From: Magnetococcales bacterium
GTDB taxonomy: Bacteria > Pseudomonadota > Magnetococcia > Magnetococcales > Magnetaquicoccaceae
DNA: 7,584 nt
Direction: 5' to 3'
Assembly: GCA_015229095.1 (NCBI GenBank)
Contig: JADGCE010000127.1
Span: 1-7,584 of the forward strand
Below are positions 1-6,293 of the stretch, piece after piece. Both the position numbers and the translations under genes were made by a program. Under the pieces are notes generated by a model. The model made no database searches and had not been told where the DNA came from. It saw only the letters and a program-made list of their open reading frames with translations. The first letter of the stretch is position 1. Each line of letters starts with the position of its first letter.

Positions 1-1
1 G

Positions 2-622
2 GAAAACACCCGGCACCGCGCTACTGTAACACGATGGGAGAGGGAAAAGCAAAATCGGCATCCGGGCTTGGTGCTCTGGTTTACCGGTCTCTCCGGTTCC
101 GGCAAATCCACCCTGGCCTGCGCCCTGGAGCGCATTCTGCACCAGCAAGGGTGCCGCACCTTTGTCCTGGACGGGGATCTCATGCGCCAGGGATTGTGTC
201 GGGATCTGGGATTTTCGATGGCGGAACGAGAGGAAAACATCCGCCGCATCGGCGAAGTGGCCCGACTCTTTGTCGAAGCGGGTGTGATTGTCCTGGTGGC
301 GGTCATCTCACCCGGTCATGCCCACCGGCAGCAGGTCAAAGAGCGGGTTGGGCAGGAAAATTTTGTGGAAATATACTGTTGCTGCCCGTTGGCCCTCTGT
401 GAGGAGCGGGATGTCAAGGGGCTGTACAAACGGGCCAGAGCGGGCCTGATCGCCGATTTTACCGGTATCTCTTCCCCCTATGAAGCCCCGCAGGCCGCCG
501 ATCTGGTGCTGGATACGGGGCGTGACTCCATAGAGCGGTGCGTGGCGCAGTTGATGGCACATGTGCAGCCCCGCATCGCCTCCCGCATAAATTTTTCAAT
601 ACCGCTTGACAGCCCGCCGTAA
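2..622 (+). CDS. cysC: Adenylylsulfate (APS) kinase, 5' end cut by the window edge
   Basis: This enzyme phosphorylates adenosine 5'-phosphosulfate with ATP to give PAPS, the activated sulfate used in cytoplasmic sulfate assimilation or sulfation. The P-loop GLSGSGKST lies at 86-112, DGDxxR at 170-187, EREENIRR near 227-250, the KGLYKRARAG segment at 416-445 and FTGISSPYEAP at about 458-490. The first Met-like codon in this frame is TTG at 68, only six residues before the P-loop. The frame is open back to base 2, and the upstream residues (ENTRHRATVTRWEREKQNRH) match the usual CysC N-terminus, so the true start lies before the window. About 206 residues are visible against roughly 200 for E. 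coli CysC, so probably only a few are missing, although a CysN-CysC fusion cannot be excluded. Some usually conserved positions differ: DGDN is DGDL, SPHR is SPGH, and the VDTPL segment is CCCPL. Family assignment is firm; activity is inferred. Confidence 0.93.
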   Translation, partial: ENTRHRATVTRWEREKQNRHPGLVLWFTGLSGSGKSTLACALERILHQQGCRTFVLDGDLMRQGLCRDLGFSMAEREENIRRIGEVARLFVEAGVIVLVAVISPGHAHRQQVKERVGQENFVEIYCCCPLALCEERDVKGLYKRARAGLIADFTGISSPYEAPQAADLVLDTGRDSIERCVAQLMAHVQPRIASRINFSIPLDSPP

Positions 623-634
623 CCTTTGTATCCT
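606..634 (+). promoter_or_regulatory. Sigma70-type promoter for tRNA-Leu
   Basis: A perfect -35 box TTGACA (606-611), a 17-nt spacer and a -10 box TATCCT (629-634) overlap the last codons of cysC. Transcription would start near 641, about 14 nt before the mature tRNA. The stretch after the -10 is C/G-rich (CCTTCCCCCTCGG region), like the discriminators of stringently controlled stable-RNA promoters. Promoter strength and stringent control are inferred from the sequence only. Confidence 0.75.
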
Positions 635-654
635 TCCCCCTCGGTTCTGTAAGG

Positions 655-741
655 GCCCAGGTGGCGGAACTGGTAGACGCGCTAGATTCAGGTTCTAGTA
701 TCTGTAAGGATATGGGAGTTCGACTCTCCCCTTGGGCACCA
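655..741 (+). tRNA. tRNA-Leu, anticodon CAG
   Basis: An 87-nt class II tRNA with an encoded 3' CCA (739-741) and discriminator A738. The acceptor stem GCCCAGG (655-661) pairs with CTTGGGC (731-737), including one G-U pair. The anticodon stem CTAGA (682-686)/TCTAG (694-698) encloses a 7-nt loop with anticodon CAG at 689-691, which reads CUG leucine codons. The long variable arm (around 699-713) and D-arm features such as TGGTAGACGC are typical of leucine tRNAs, and the T arm carries GTTCGACTC. It sits alone between cysC and hrcA with its own promoter and terminator. CTG is a very frequent codon in the neighbouring genes, so this is likely a heavily used isoacceptor. Confidence 0.97.
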
Positions 742-742
742 C

Positions 743-784
743 AAAAAAAAGGAGCATGATCCCCGCGATCGGCTCCTTTTTTTG
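743..784 (+). terminator. Intrinsic terminator after tRNA-Leu
   Basis: GGAGC (751-755) pairs with GCTCC (772-776), and the stem is extended by A8 (743-750) against T7 (777-783). A smaller inner pairing, GATC/GATC (758-761 with 767-770), closes a short loop. The structure begins 1 nt after the encoded CCA. Because A-tract and T-tract are nearly symmetrical, it could work in both directions. It isolates the tRNA transcript from hrcA. Confidence 0.9.
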
Positions 785-826
785 TGGGAGACGGCGGTTG
801 CCCCGATCATGACGGACGGCGCACTG

Positions 827-855
827 TTGACAGCCTGCGGAGTCGTTGCTATCTT
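827..855 (+). promoter_or_regulatory. Sigma70-type promoter for hrcA (and probably grpE)
   Basis: A consensus -35 TTGACA (827-832), a 17-nt spacer and -10 TATCTT (850-855) are followed by a predicted start near 862 and a leader of about 73 nt before hrcA. The layout is nearly identical to the tRNA promoter upstream. No CIRCE-like inverted repeat (TTAGCACTC-N9-GAGTGCTAA) overlaps it, so autoregulation by HrcA is not supported by the sequence. Confidence 0.65.
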
Positions 856-934
856 CAAAGTACACCGATCTCCTCCCCAGGCTGGGGCGGCATGGCGGGT
901 ATCGCGGTTCACTTTTTTGCTTGTCTGTGCCTTT

Positions 935-1981
935 ATGCTGACCAAACGTCATCACGAAATTCTCAAACTGGTGGTTCAGGCCCACATGGAAGGAGGGGAA
1001 CCTATCGGTTCCAAGACCATCTGTGAGCGTTCCCAGTTGGGGGTCTCGGCGGCCACCATCCGTAATGCCATGGTAGAGTTGGAAGAGATGGGTTTTTTGA
1101 CCCAACCCCACACCTCAGCGGGTCGGTTGCCCACCGATCTGGGCTTGCGGTTTTATGTGGACAGCCTGCTGGAAGTGACCTCTCTGGGGCGTGACGAACA
1201 GGAACAGATTGTCCGGGCCTGCGAACAGGGGGGCGAGGATCTGGAAACCGTCCTGGCCGGGGTCAGCCAGGTGCTGGCCATGTTGACCCTGAATGCCTGC
1301 ATGGTGCGTACCCCCGATGTGCGACACGCCGTGTTGCGCCGGGTTCAGTTTATCCGATTGACCAGTCGTTCCGGCCTGGATCGCATCCTGGCCCTGCTGA
1401 TCTCCGACTCCGGGCAACTGCGCAGCCGGGTGTTCCATCTGGAAAGCCATCTTTCCCAGGAAAAATTGGACAAATTTGGACGATTGTTGAGTCGGCGGTT
1501 GGAAGGGATGACCCTCGCCGAGGTGCGGGAGCATTTGCAACAGGAGGTGGAACAGGGGGAGCGGGAATACCGGGCGGTCTGCGGCAATCTGCTGGAGAGC
1601 GTTTCCGGGCTCTCCATGGGGGGGAGTTTGATCGTCAATGGCCGCATGAATGTGTTTCATGCCTCCATGGATCTGGGGCGTGTGCGGGAAATGTTGGCGG
1701 TGCTGGAGGAAAAAAGGGGGTTGGTGCATCTGCTGGACAGGTGCCTGGGTCTGGAGGGTGTACAGTTGTTCATCGGCGCGGAGGCCGAGTTGAGTCAGGG
1801 TGGGTGTGCCGTGGTGGCGGCACCCTTCCGGGGAGCGCATGGCTCCTGTCCTGGCACGTTGGGGGTGTTGGGCCCGACGCGCATGGACTATGCCCATGTG
1901 ATCTCCCTGGTGGGTTTTACCACCCAACTCTTGAGCCGCCTCTTTTCGGACGGCACGGTGGCCGGGCCGACGGGGCTGTGA
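935..1981 (+). CDS. hrcA: Heat-inducible transcription repressor HrcA
   Basis: HrcA is a cytoplasmic dimeric repressor that binds CIRCE operators and whose active folding usually depends on GroEL. The product is 348 residues, normal for the family. The N-terminal winged helix spans roughly residues 1-75: MLTKRHHEIL, GEPIGSKTI at 21-29, VSAATIRNAMVELEEMGFL at 37-55 and the HTSAGRLPTDLGLRFYVD signature at 59-76. A central inserted dimerisation region follows, and the C-terminus has the family-typical GPTRMDYAHVISLV segment. The ATG at 935 was chosen because family members begin at MLT(E/K)R. The frame stays open further upstream, but that extension runs back into the tRNA terminator and looks like no HrcA. 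No clear Shine-Dalgarno precedes 935. grpE lies 142 nt downstream without an intervening terminator, so the two are probably co-transcribed. Confidence 0.95.
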   Translation: MLTKRHHEILKLVVQAHMEGGEPIGSKTICERSQLGVSAATIRNAMVELEEMGFLTQPHTSAGRLPTDLGLRFYVDSLLEVTSLGRDEQEQIVRACEQGGEDLETVLAGVSQVLAMLTLNACMVRTPDVRHAVLRRVQFIRLTSRSGLDRILALLISDSGQLRSRVFHLESHLSQEKLDKFGRLLSRRLEGMTLAEVREHLQQEVEQGEREYRAVCGNLLESVSGLSMGGSLIVNGRMNVFHASMDLGRVREMLAVLEEKRGLVHLLDRCLGLEGVQLFIGAEAELSQGGCAVVAAPFRGAHGSCPGTLGVLGPTRMDYAHVISLVGFTTQLLSRLFSDGTVAGPTGL

Positions 1982-2020
1982 GCGCGTTGCCATCCTGCCT
2001 GCAAAAAACCGTTGCATGGG

Positions 2021-2070
2021 GGGAGGGGATCCCTCCCGACGGGATTCGGGGCAAACCCTCCCAACGTCGG
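2021..2070 (+). repeat. Competing stem-loops in the hrcA-grpE spacer
   Basis: GGGAGGG (2021-2027) is perfectly complementary to CCCTCCC at 2031-2037 (3-nt loop) and also to a second CCCTCCC copy at 2056-2062. A third stem, CCGACG (2036-2041) with CGTCGG (2065-2070), overlaps the first and cannot form with it. The grpE Shine-Dalgarno GGGAGG (2114-2119) can pair with either CCTCCC copy. There is no T-tract, so this is not an intrinsic terminator. It may be a regulatory leader or a member of a dispersed palindromic repeat family. The complementarities are seen directly; function is inferred. Confidence 0.5.
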
Positions 2071-2123
2071 AATAAACTGCAAAAAACAAAACGGGCTTCG
2101 GAAAACGATTTCAGGGAGGCCAG

Positions 2124-2867
2124 ATGAAAAAAGAGCAAAAAGAGGCGTCGGTTGCTTCCGGTGAGGAGCAACCCTCCACAGGAGGGGGGGCGGTGGACCA
2201 CTCCGGGCCTGCGTCGGCGGGCGCAGCCGAAAAACACGATGCGTTGGAGGATGAGGCGATGCGTTTTTTTGGTGGGGCGAAGCGGGAAGAACCGCAGGAG
2301 GATCCCATGTCGGCTATGGCCGCAGAGGCCGTCGCCGGTCCCTCTTTGGAGGAGCTGGAAGAGCAGTTGCGGGCTGCGCAAGCCGAGGCCGAGGCGCAGC
2401 GCAATGCCCATGTGCGGGCCCTTGCCGAGATGCAGAATGTGCGCAAGCGGTTTGAACGGGAGAGCCAGCAGGCCCGGCAGTTTGCCCTGGAGGGGTTTGC
2501 GCGGGATCTGCTGACCGTGGCGGACAATCTGGAGCGGGCCCTGGCCGCCGTACCCAAAGAGTGCAGTGCCGAGCTGCAGATGTTCCGGGAAGGGGTGGCC
2601 ATGACCCAGAACGAGTTGTCCCGTGTTTTCGGCAAGCAGGGGGTTGTGCGCATTGAGGCGTTGAACGCCCCCTTTGATCCCAACCTGCATCAGGCTGTTC
2701 TGCAAGTGGAAACGGCCACCGCTGCCGCCGGTACGGTGGTGCAGGAGATGCAGGCGGGTTATCTGCTCAATGGTCGTTTGTTGCGTCCCGCAATGGTGGG
2801 CGTCGCCCTGGAGGTGACACCCCCCAGCCCGGAGCCGCCTGAGGAAGTTCCTGAAAACGATCCGTAA
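2124..2867 (+). CDS. grpE: GrpE, nucleotide exchange factor of DnaK
   Basis: GrpE releases ADP from DnaK, allowing ATP rebinding and substrate release in the Hsp70 cycle, and acts as a thermosensor in enterobacteria. The protein has 247 residues, longer than the E. coli protein (about 197) mainly because of a low-complexity, Glu/Ala/Gly-rich N-terminal region (residues 1-72) likely to be disordered. A long helix or coiled coil covers about 73-140 (LEELEEQLRAAQAEAEAQ, then EMQNVRKRFERE). The C-terminal beta domain carries the family signature FDPNLHQAV (184-192), GTVVQEMQAGYLLNGRLLRPAMVGVAL (203-229). The tail is Pro/Glu-rich. The start ATG has GGGAGG 4 nt upstream (2114-2119). It lies between hrcA and dnaK, as in many heat-shock operons. 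Confidence 0.96.
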   Translation: MKKEQKEASVASGEEQPSTGGGAVDHSGPASAGAAEKHDALEDEAMRFFGGAKREEPQEDPMSAMAAEAVAGPSLEELEEQLRAAQAEAEAQRNAHVRALAEMQNVRKRFERESQQARQFALEGFARDLLTVADNLERALAAVPKECSAELQMFREGVAMTQNELSRVFGKQGVVRIEALNAPFDPNLHQAVLQVETATAAAGTVVQEMQAGYLLNGRLLRPAMVGVALEVTPPSPEPPEEVPENDP

Positions 2868-2959
2868 AATGGCTGTAGACCAGAAGGCGCAGGGGCTGCC
2901 CCGGGACGAGCGGGACCGGGCCGGAGTCGTCAATGGCAAAAAAATAACGCTCTTCCGCT

Positions 2960-2990
2960 CTTGACAAAGGGCGGAGGGCTCCCCATATAT
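2960..2990 (+). promoter_or_regulatory. Sigma32 (RpoH)-type heat-shock promoter for dnaK
   Basis: The -35 element CTTGACA (2960-2966), a 14-nt spacer and the -10 element CCCCATATAT (2981-2990) closely match the RpoH consensus CTTGAAA-N(11-16)-CCCCATnT. TTGACA inside the -35 box could also be read by sigma70 with an AT-rich -10 (ATATAT), so dual recognition is possible. Transcription would start near 2996-2998, leaving about 160 nt of leader. This puts dnaK-dnaJ under heat-shock control independent of the hrcA promoter. Confidence 0.82.
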
Positions 2991-2993
2991 CCG

Positions 2994-3156
2994 GGCAGGA
3001 GTCGGCGTCACGCCCTCTTTAGCCTGCCACGGGGTGTCGGGATTTTCTCCCCGGCTGCCGCCGGAGCCTCGAATCGGCCCCGGGTTTTTGTGGTACGACG
3101 GGCAGGGGAGCAGGCGTCTGAATAGACATATTTGCAAGACAAGGGGTGTACTTAAG
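2994..3156 (+). promoter_or_regulatory. Structured 5' leader of dnaK
   Basis: The predicted transcript begins with a hairpin: GGCAGG (2994-2999) pairs with CCTGCC (3023-3028), enclosing a second stem GGCG (3004-3007)/CGCC (3011-3014) with a TCA loop. A further stem, CCGGC (3051-3055)/GCCGG (3060-3064), follows. The dnaK Shine-Dalgarno AAGGGG (3141-3146) lies 10 nt before the ATG. The leader is unusually long for dnaK. I saw no ROSE or FourU signature and no convincing partner that hides the SD, so a regulatory role is only possible; a 5' stabilising hairpin is the simplest reading. Confidence 0.45.
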
Positions 3157-5091
3157 ATGGGTAAGGTGATTGGTATTGATTTGGGCACCACCAATTCGTG
3201 CGTGGCGATCATGGAGGGTGGTGATCCCAAGGTGATCGAAAACAGTGAGGGGGGGCGGACAACCCCTTCCATGGTGGCTTTTACCGCCGGTGGGGAGCGG
3301 TTGGTGGGTCAGGCCGCCAAGCGGCAGGCGGTCACCAATCCGAAAAACACCCTGTCGGCGATCAAACGGTTGATCGGTCGTCGTTACGATGATCCGCTGA
3401 CCGCAGAGGATAAAAAACAGGTGGCCTTCAACATTGTCAAGGCGGACAATGGGGATGCCTGGGTGGATGCCGGGGGCAAAAAGATCAGCCCTTCGGAGGT
3501 GTCGGCCTTCATCCTGCAAAAAATGAAGCAGACCGCCGAGGATTATTTGGGGGAGAAGGTCACCGAGGCGATTGTCACGGTGCCGGCCTATTTCAACGAT
3601 GCGCAACGGCAGGCCACCAAGGATGCGGGCCGGATCGCCGGTTTGAATGTGTTGCGCATCATCAACGAACCCACCGCTGCCGCCCTTGCCTACGGGTTGG
3701 ACAAGAAGGGTGGGCAGACCATCGTGGTGTACGACCTGGGGGGTGGCACCTTCGACATCTCCGTGCTGGAGATCGGTGATGGGGTTTTTGAAGTCAAATC
3801 CACCAACGGGGATACCTTTTTGGGAGGAGAGGACTTTGACAAGGCGATCATCGACTATTTGGCCGGGGAGTTTTTGAAAGAGACCGGCATCGATCTGCGC
3901 AAGGACAGCATGGCGTTGCAGCGCTTGAAAGAGAGCGGCGAAAAGGCCAAAATCGAGCTTTCCAACAGCACCCAGACCGACATCAACCTCCCATTCATCA
4001 CCGCCGACGCCAGCGGTCCCAAGCATCTCAACATCAGCCTGAGCCGTGCCAAGCTGGAGGCGTTGGTGGACCATCTGATCCAGCGCACCCTGGGGCCCTG
4101 TCGTACCGCCATGAAGGATGCCGGGGTATCGACGCGGGATATCCACGAGGTGATCCTGGTCGGTGGTATGACCCGCATGCCCAAGGTGCAGGCGGTGGTG
4201 ACCGAATTTTTTGGCAAGGAGCCCCACAAGGGGGTCAATCCCGATGAGGTGGTGGCCATCGGCGCCGCCATTCAGGGTGGGGTGCTGAAGGGTGAGGTTC
4301 AGGATGTTTTGCTGCTGGATGTGACGCCCCTCTCCCTGGGTATCGAGACGCTGGGGGGGGTCTATACCAAATTGATCGAGAAAAACACCACCGTGCCCAC
4401 CAAAAAGTCGCAGGTTTTTTCCACGGCGGCGGATCAGCAATCGGCGGTCACCATTCGGGTGGCCCAGGGTGAGCGGGAGTTGTTCAACAGCAACAAGCTG
4501 CTGGGTCAATTTGACCTGGTGGGCATTCCCCCTGCGCCCCGGGGCGTGCCGCAGATTGAAGTGACCTTTGACATCGATGCCAATGGTCTGGTACACGTCT
4601 CTGCCAAAGACAAGGGCACCGGCAAGGAGCAGTCCATACACATTCAGGCTTCGGGTGGGTTGAGCGAGAGCGAAATCAAGGAGATGGTGCGGGAGGCGGA
4701 GTTGCACGCCGATGAGGACCGCAAAAAACGGGCCCTGATCGATGCGCGCAACCATGGGGATTCTCTGCTCTATACCACGGAAAAATCGCTGAAAGAGCAC
4801 GGCGACAAGATCGATGCCGCCCTCAGGGGCCAGATTGAAGCGGCTCTGGCTGACCTGAAGGAGGTGTTGAGCGGGGAGGATGCCGAGCAGATCAACGCCA
4901 AGGCGCAGGCCTTGATGGAGGTCTCCATGAAGTTGGGCGAGGCGATGTACAAGGAGGCCGGGGAGGCAGCGGCCCATGCGGCGGGTGGTGCGGAGGCGGG
5001 GCCGTCGCCGGGTGGTTCCGGAAAGGGGCATCAAAAGCCGAATGATTTTGTCGATGCCGAGTATGAAGAAGTTAAGGACGATAAGAAGTAG
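3157..5091 (+). CDS. dnaK: Molecular chaperone DnaK (Hsp70)
   Basis: DnaK is an ATP-driven cytoplasmic chaperone that binds exposed hydrophobic peptides, cycling with DnaJ and GrpE. In RpoH-bearing bacteria it usually also controls sigma32 stability. The product has 644 residues, the normal length. The nucleotide-binding domain shows IGIDLGTTNS (5-14), VYDLGGGTFDIS (191-202, with Thr198 equivalent to the E. coli Thr199 autophosphorylation site) and ILVGGMTRMPKVQ (333-345). The interdomain linker DVLLLDVTPLSLG lies at 383-395, followed by the substrate-binding domain and the helical lid. The tail ends NDFVDAEYEEVKDDKK, the conserved Hsp70 C-terminal motif, after a Gly/Ala-rich linker. The ATG at 3157 fits family N-termini; the longer open frame from a GTG at 3034 lies inside the leader and is rejected. 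dnaJ begins 4 nt after the stop, suggesting translational coupling. Confidence 0.99.
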   Translation: MGKVIGIDLGTTNSCVAIMEGGDPKVIENSEGGRTTPSMVAFTAGGERLVGQAAKRQAVTNPKNTLSAIKRLIGRRYDDPLTAEDKKQVAFNIVKADNGDAWVDAGGKKISPSEVSAFILQKMKQTAEDYLGEKVTEAIVTVPAYFNDAQRQATKDAGRIAGLNVLRIINEPTAAALAYGLDKKGGQTIVVYDLGGGTFDISVLEIGDGVFEVKSTNGDTFLGGEDFDKAIIDYLAGEFLKETGIDLRKDSMALQRLKESGEKAKIELSNSTQTDINLPFITADASGPKHLNISLSRAKLEALVDHLIQRTLGPCRTAMKDAGVSTRDIHEVILVGGMTRMPKVQAVVTEFFGKEPHKGVNPDEVVAIGAAIQGGVLKGEVQDVLLLDVTPLSLGIETLGGVYTKLIEKNTTVPTKKSQVFSTAADQQSAVTIRVAQGERELFNSNKLLGQFDLVGIPPAPRGVPQIEVTFDIDANGLVHVSAKDKGTGKEQSIHIQASGGLSESEIKEMVREAELHADEDRKKRALIDARNHGDSLLYTTEKSLKEHGDKIDAALRGQIEAALADLKEVLSGEDAEQINAKAQALMEVSMKLGEAMYKEAGEAAAHAAGGAEAGPSPGGSGKGHQKPNDFVDAEYEEVKDDKK

Positions 5092-5095
5092 ATAA

Positions 5096-6241
5096 ATGCC
5101 GAGAGATCTCTATGAAATACTGGGCGTCGGTCGGGACGCCCAGGAAGCCGACATCAAGAAGGCCTACCGCAAACTGGCGATGGAGCTGCATCCGGATAGA
5201 AATCCGAATGACAAAAGCGCCGAGTCCAAGTTCAAGGAGGTCAACGCCGCTTATGAGGTTCTCAAAGACCCCAAAAAACGCTCCATCTATGACCAGTATG
5301 GCCACGCCGGTCTGGGTCAGGGGGGCGGCGGTGGCGGCTTTTCCGCCGATCCTGGCGGCTTTGGCGGTGGGTTCGGGGATATTTTCGAGGAGTTTTTCGG
5401 CGATATTTTCGGTGGTGGGGGTGGACGGGGACAGCGGAGTACAGGCGGGGGGCAGCGGGGCGAAGATTTTCGCTACGACCTGACGGTTACCCTGGAGACG
5501 GTGATGAACGGTTCGGAGGAGCGTATCCGAATCCCCACCATCATTGTCTGCACGACCTGTAGCGGCAGCGGTGCCAAGTCCGGCTCCGGGCCCGAAAACT
5601 GCTCCACCTGTGGGGGGGCGGGGCAGGTGCGTACCCAGCAAGGCTTTTTTTCGGTGGCCCGCAGCTGCCCAACCTGCCGGGGCCAGGGGCGGATTATCCG
5701 CAACCCCTGCGGTACGTGCCAGGGGCAGGGGCGGGTGCGTTCCGAAAAGACCCTGACCGTCAAGATCCCACCGGGGGTGGATACCGGCAATCGCATTCGC
5801 CTGACGGGCGAGGGGGGGGCCGGTTTGCGGGGGGCCGGCAACGGCGATCTTTTTATCGTGGTGGAGGTGGCTCCCCATCCCATGTTTGAGCGGTATGAGG
5901 CCGATCTTCTCTGCCATGTGCCCATCACATTCGCACAGGCCGCGTTGGGGGGGCGTTTGGATGTGCCAACCCTCAGCGGTCGGGCGCGGGTGACCCTGCC
6001 CGCCGGCACCCAGACGGGTCGTCGGTTGGCCCTGCGCGGCAAGGGGTTGCCCCATTTGAACCGCCCTGGCGTGTTCGGGGATCTGGTGGTGGAGGTGCGG
6101 GTGGAAACCCCGGTCAACCTCAGCAAACGGCAGAAGGAGTTGCTGGAAGAGTTTGCTGCCTGTTCGGACACGGAATCCCAGCCGGAATCCAATTCGTTCA
6201 TGGGCAAGGTCAAGGAATTTCTCGACAAAATGTCTGGTTGA
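5096..6241 (+). CDS. dnaJ: Co-chaperone DnaJ (Hsp40, type I)
   Basis: DnaJ binds non-native proteins, delivers them to DnaK and stimulates its ATPase. All parts of a type I J-protein are present in 381 residues. The J domain (1-70) has HPD at 32-34. The Gly/Phe-rich region (about 72-123) contains two DIF motifs (95-97 and 103-105). The zinc-binding domain has four CxxCxGxG repeats beginning at residues 152, 169, 191 and 205. C-terminal beta domains follow (including GDLFIVVEVAPHPMFER), then a short dimerisation tail. The gene starts 4 nt after the dnaK stop with only a weak upstream purine stretch (AAGAAG), so translation probably relies on ribosomes finishing dnaK. An intrinsic terminator lies 5 nt past the stop codon, closing the chaperone operon. 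Confidence 0.99.
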   Translation: MPRDLYEILGVGRDAQEADIKKAYRKLAMELHPDRNPNDKSAESKFKEVNAAYEVLKDPKKRSIYDQYGHAGLGQGGGGGGFSADPGGFGGGFGDIFEEFFGDIFGGGGGRGQRSTGGGQRGEDFRYDLTVTLETVMNGSEERIRIPTIIVCTTCSGSGAKSGSGPENCSTCGGAGQVRTQQGFFSVARSCPTCRGQGRIIRNPCGTCQGQGRVRSEKTLTVKIPPGVDTGNRIRLTGEGGAGLRGAGNGDLFIVVEVAPHPMFERYEADLLCHVPITFAQAALGGRLDVPTLSGRARVTLPAGTQTGRRLALRGKGLPHLNRPGVFGDLVVEVRVETPVNLSKRQKELLEEFAACSDTESQPESNSFMGKVKEFLDKMSG

Positions 6242-6245
6242 AGCC

Positions 6246-6281
6246 TCTCCCGGCCGCCACTGCGTCCGGGAGATTTTTTTT
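6246..6281 (+). terminator. Intrinsic terminator after dnaJ, just before dapB
   Basis: A perfect 8-bp stem, TCTCCCGG (6246-6253) with CCGGGAGA (6266-6273), has a 12-nt loop and is followed by eight T residues (6274-6281). It should end the dnaK-dnaJ transcript. Only 12 nt separate its last T from the dapB start codon, so there is no room for a promoter between them. Confidence 0.93.
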
Positions 6282-6293
6282 GTGGGAGCGGAT

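Noticed and set aside
655..741. tRNA-Leu as an integration site for a genomic island
   Set aside because: There is no integrase and no repeated 3' tRNA segment within the window, and both flanks are housekeeping genes.
782..934. In-frame 51-codon N-terminal extension of hrcA
   Set aside because: It would start inside the tRNA terminator and cover the likely promoter. HrcA proteins start at the MLT(E/K)R position, here 935.
2891..2920. GGGGCTGCCCC hairpin after grpE as a possible terminator
   Set aside because: No T-run follows the stem, so intrinsic termination is not supported; grpE to dnaK read-through remains possible.
3034..3156. In-frame N-terminal extension of dnaK from a GTG
   Set aside because: DnaK proteins start at MGKVIGIDLGTTNS. 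The extension is the structured leader, and AAGGGG precedes the ATG at 3157.
1917..3272. 451-codon minus-strand frame across hrcA end, grpE and the dnaK leader
   Set aside because: It crosses two confidently identified genes and a promoter, and its product has no recognisable domain.
3019..5034. 671-codon open frame on the minus strand opposite dnaK
   Set aside because: It lies wholly over an unmistakable dnaK. Long antisense frames are expected in GC-rich coding DNA, and the translation shows low-complexity His/Gly/Leu-rich sequence with no family motif.
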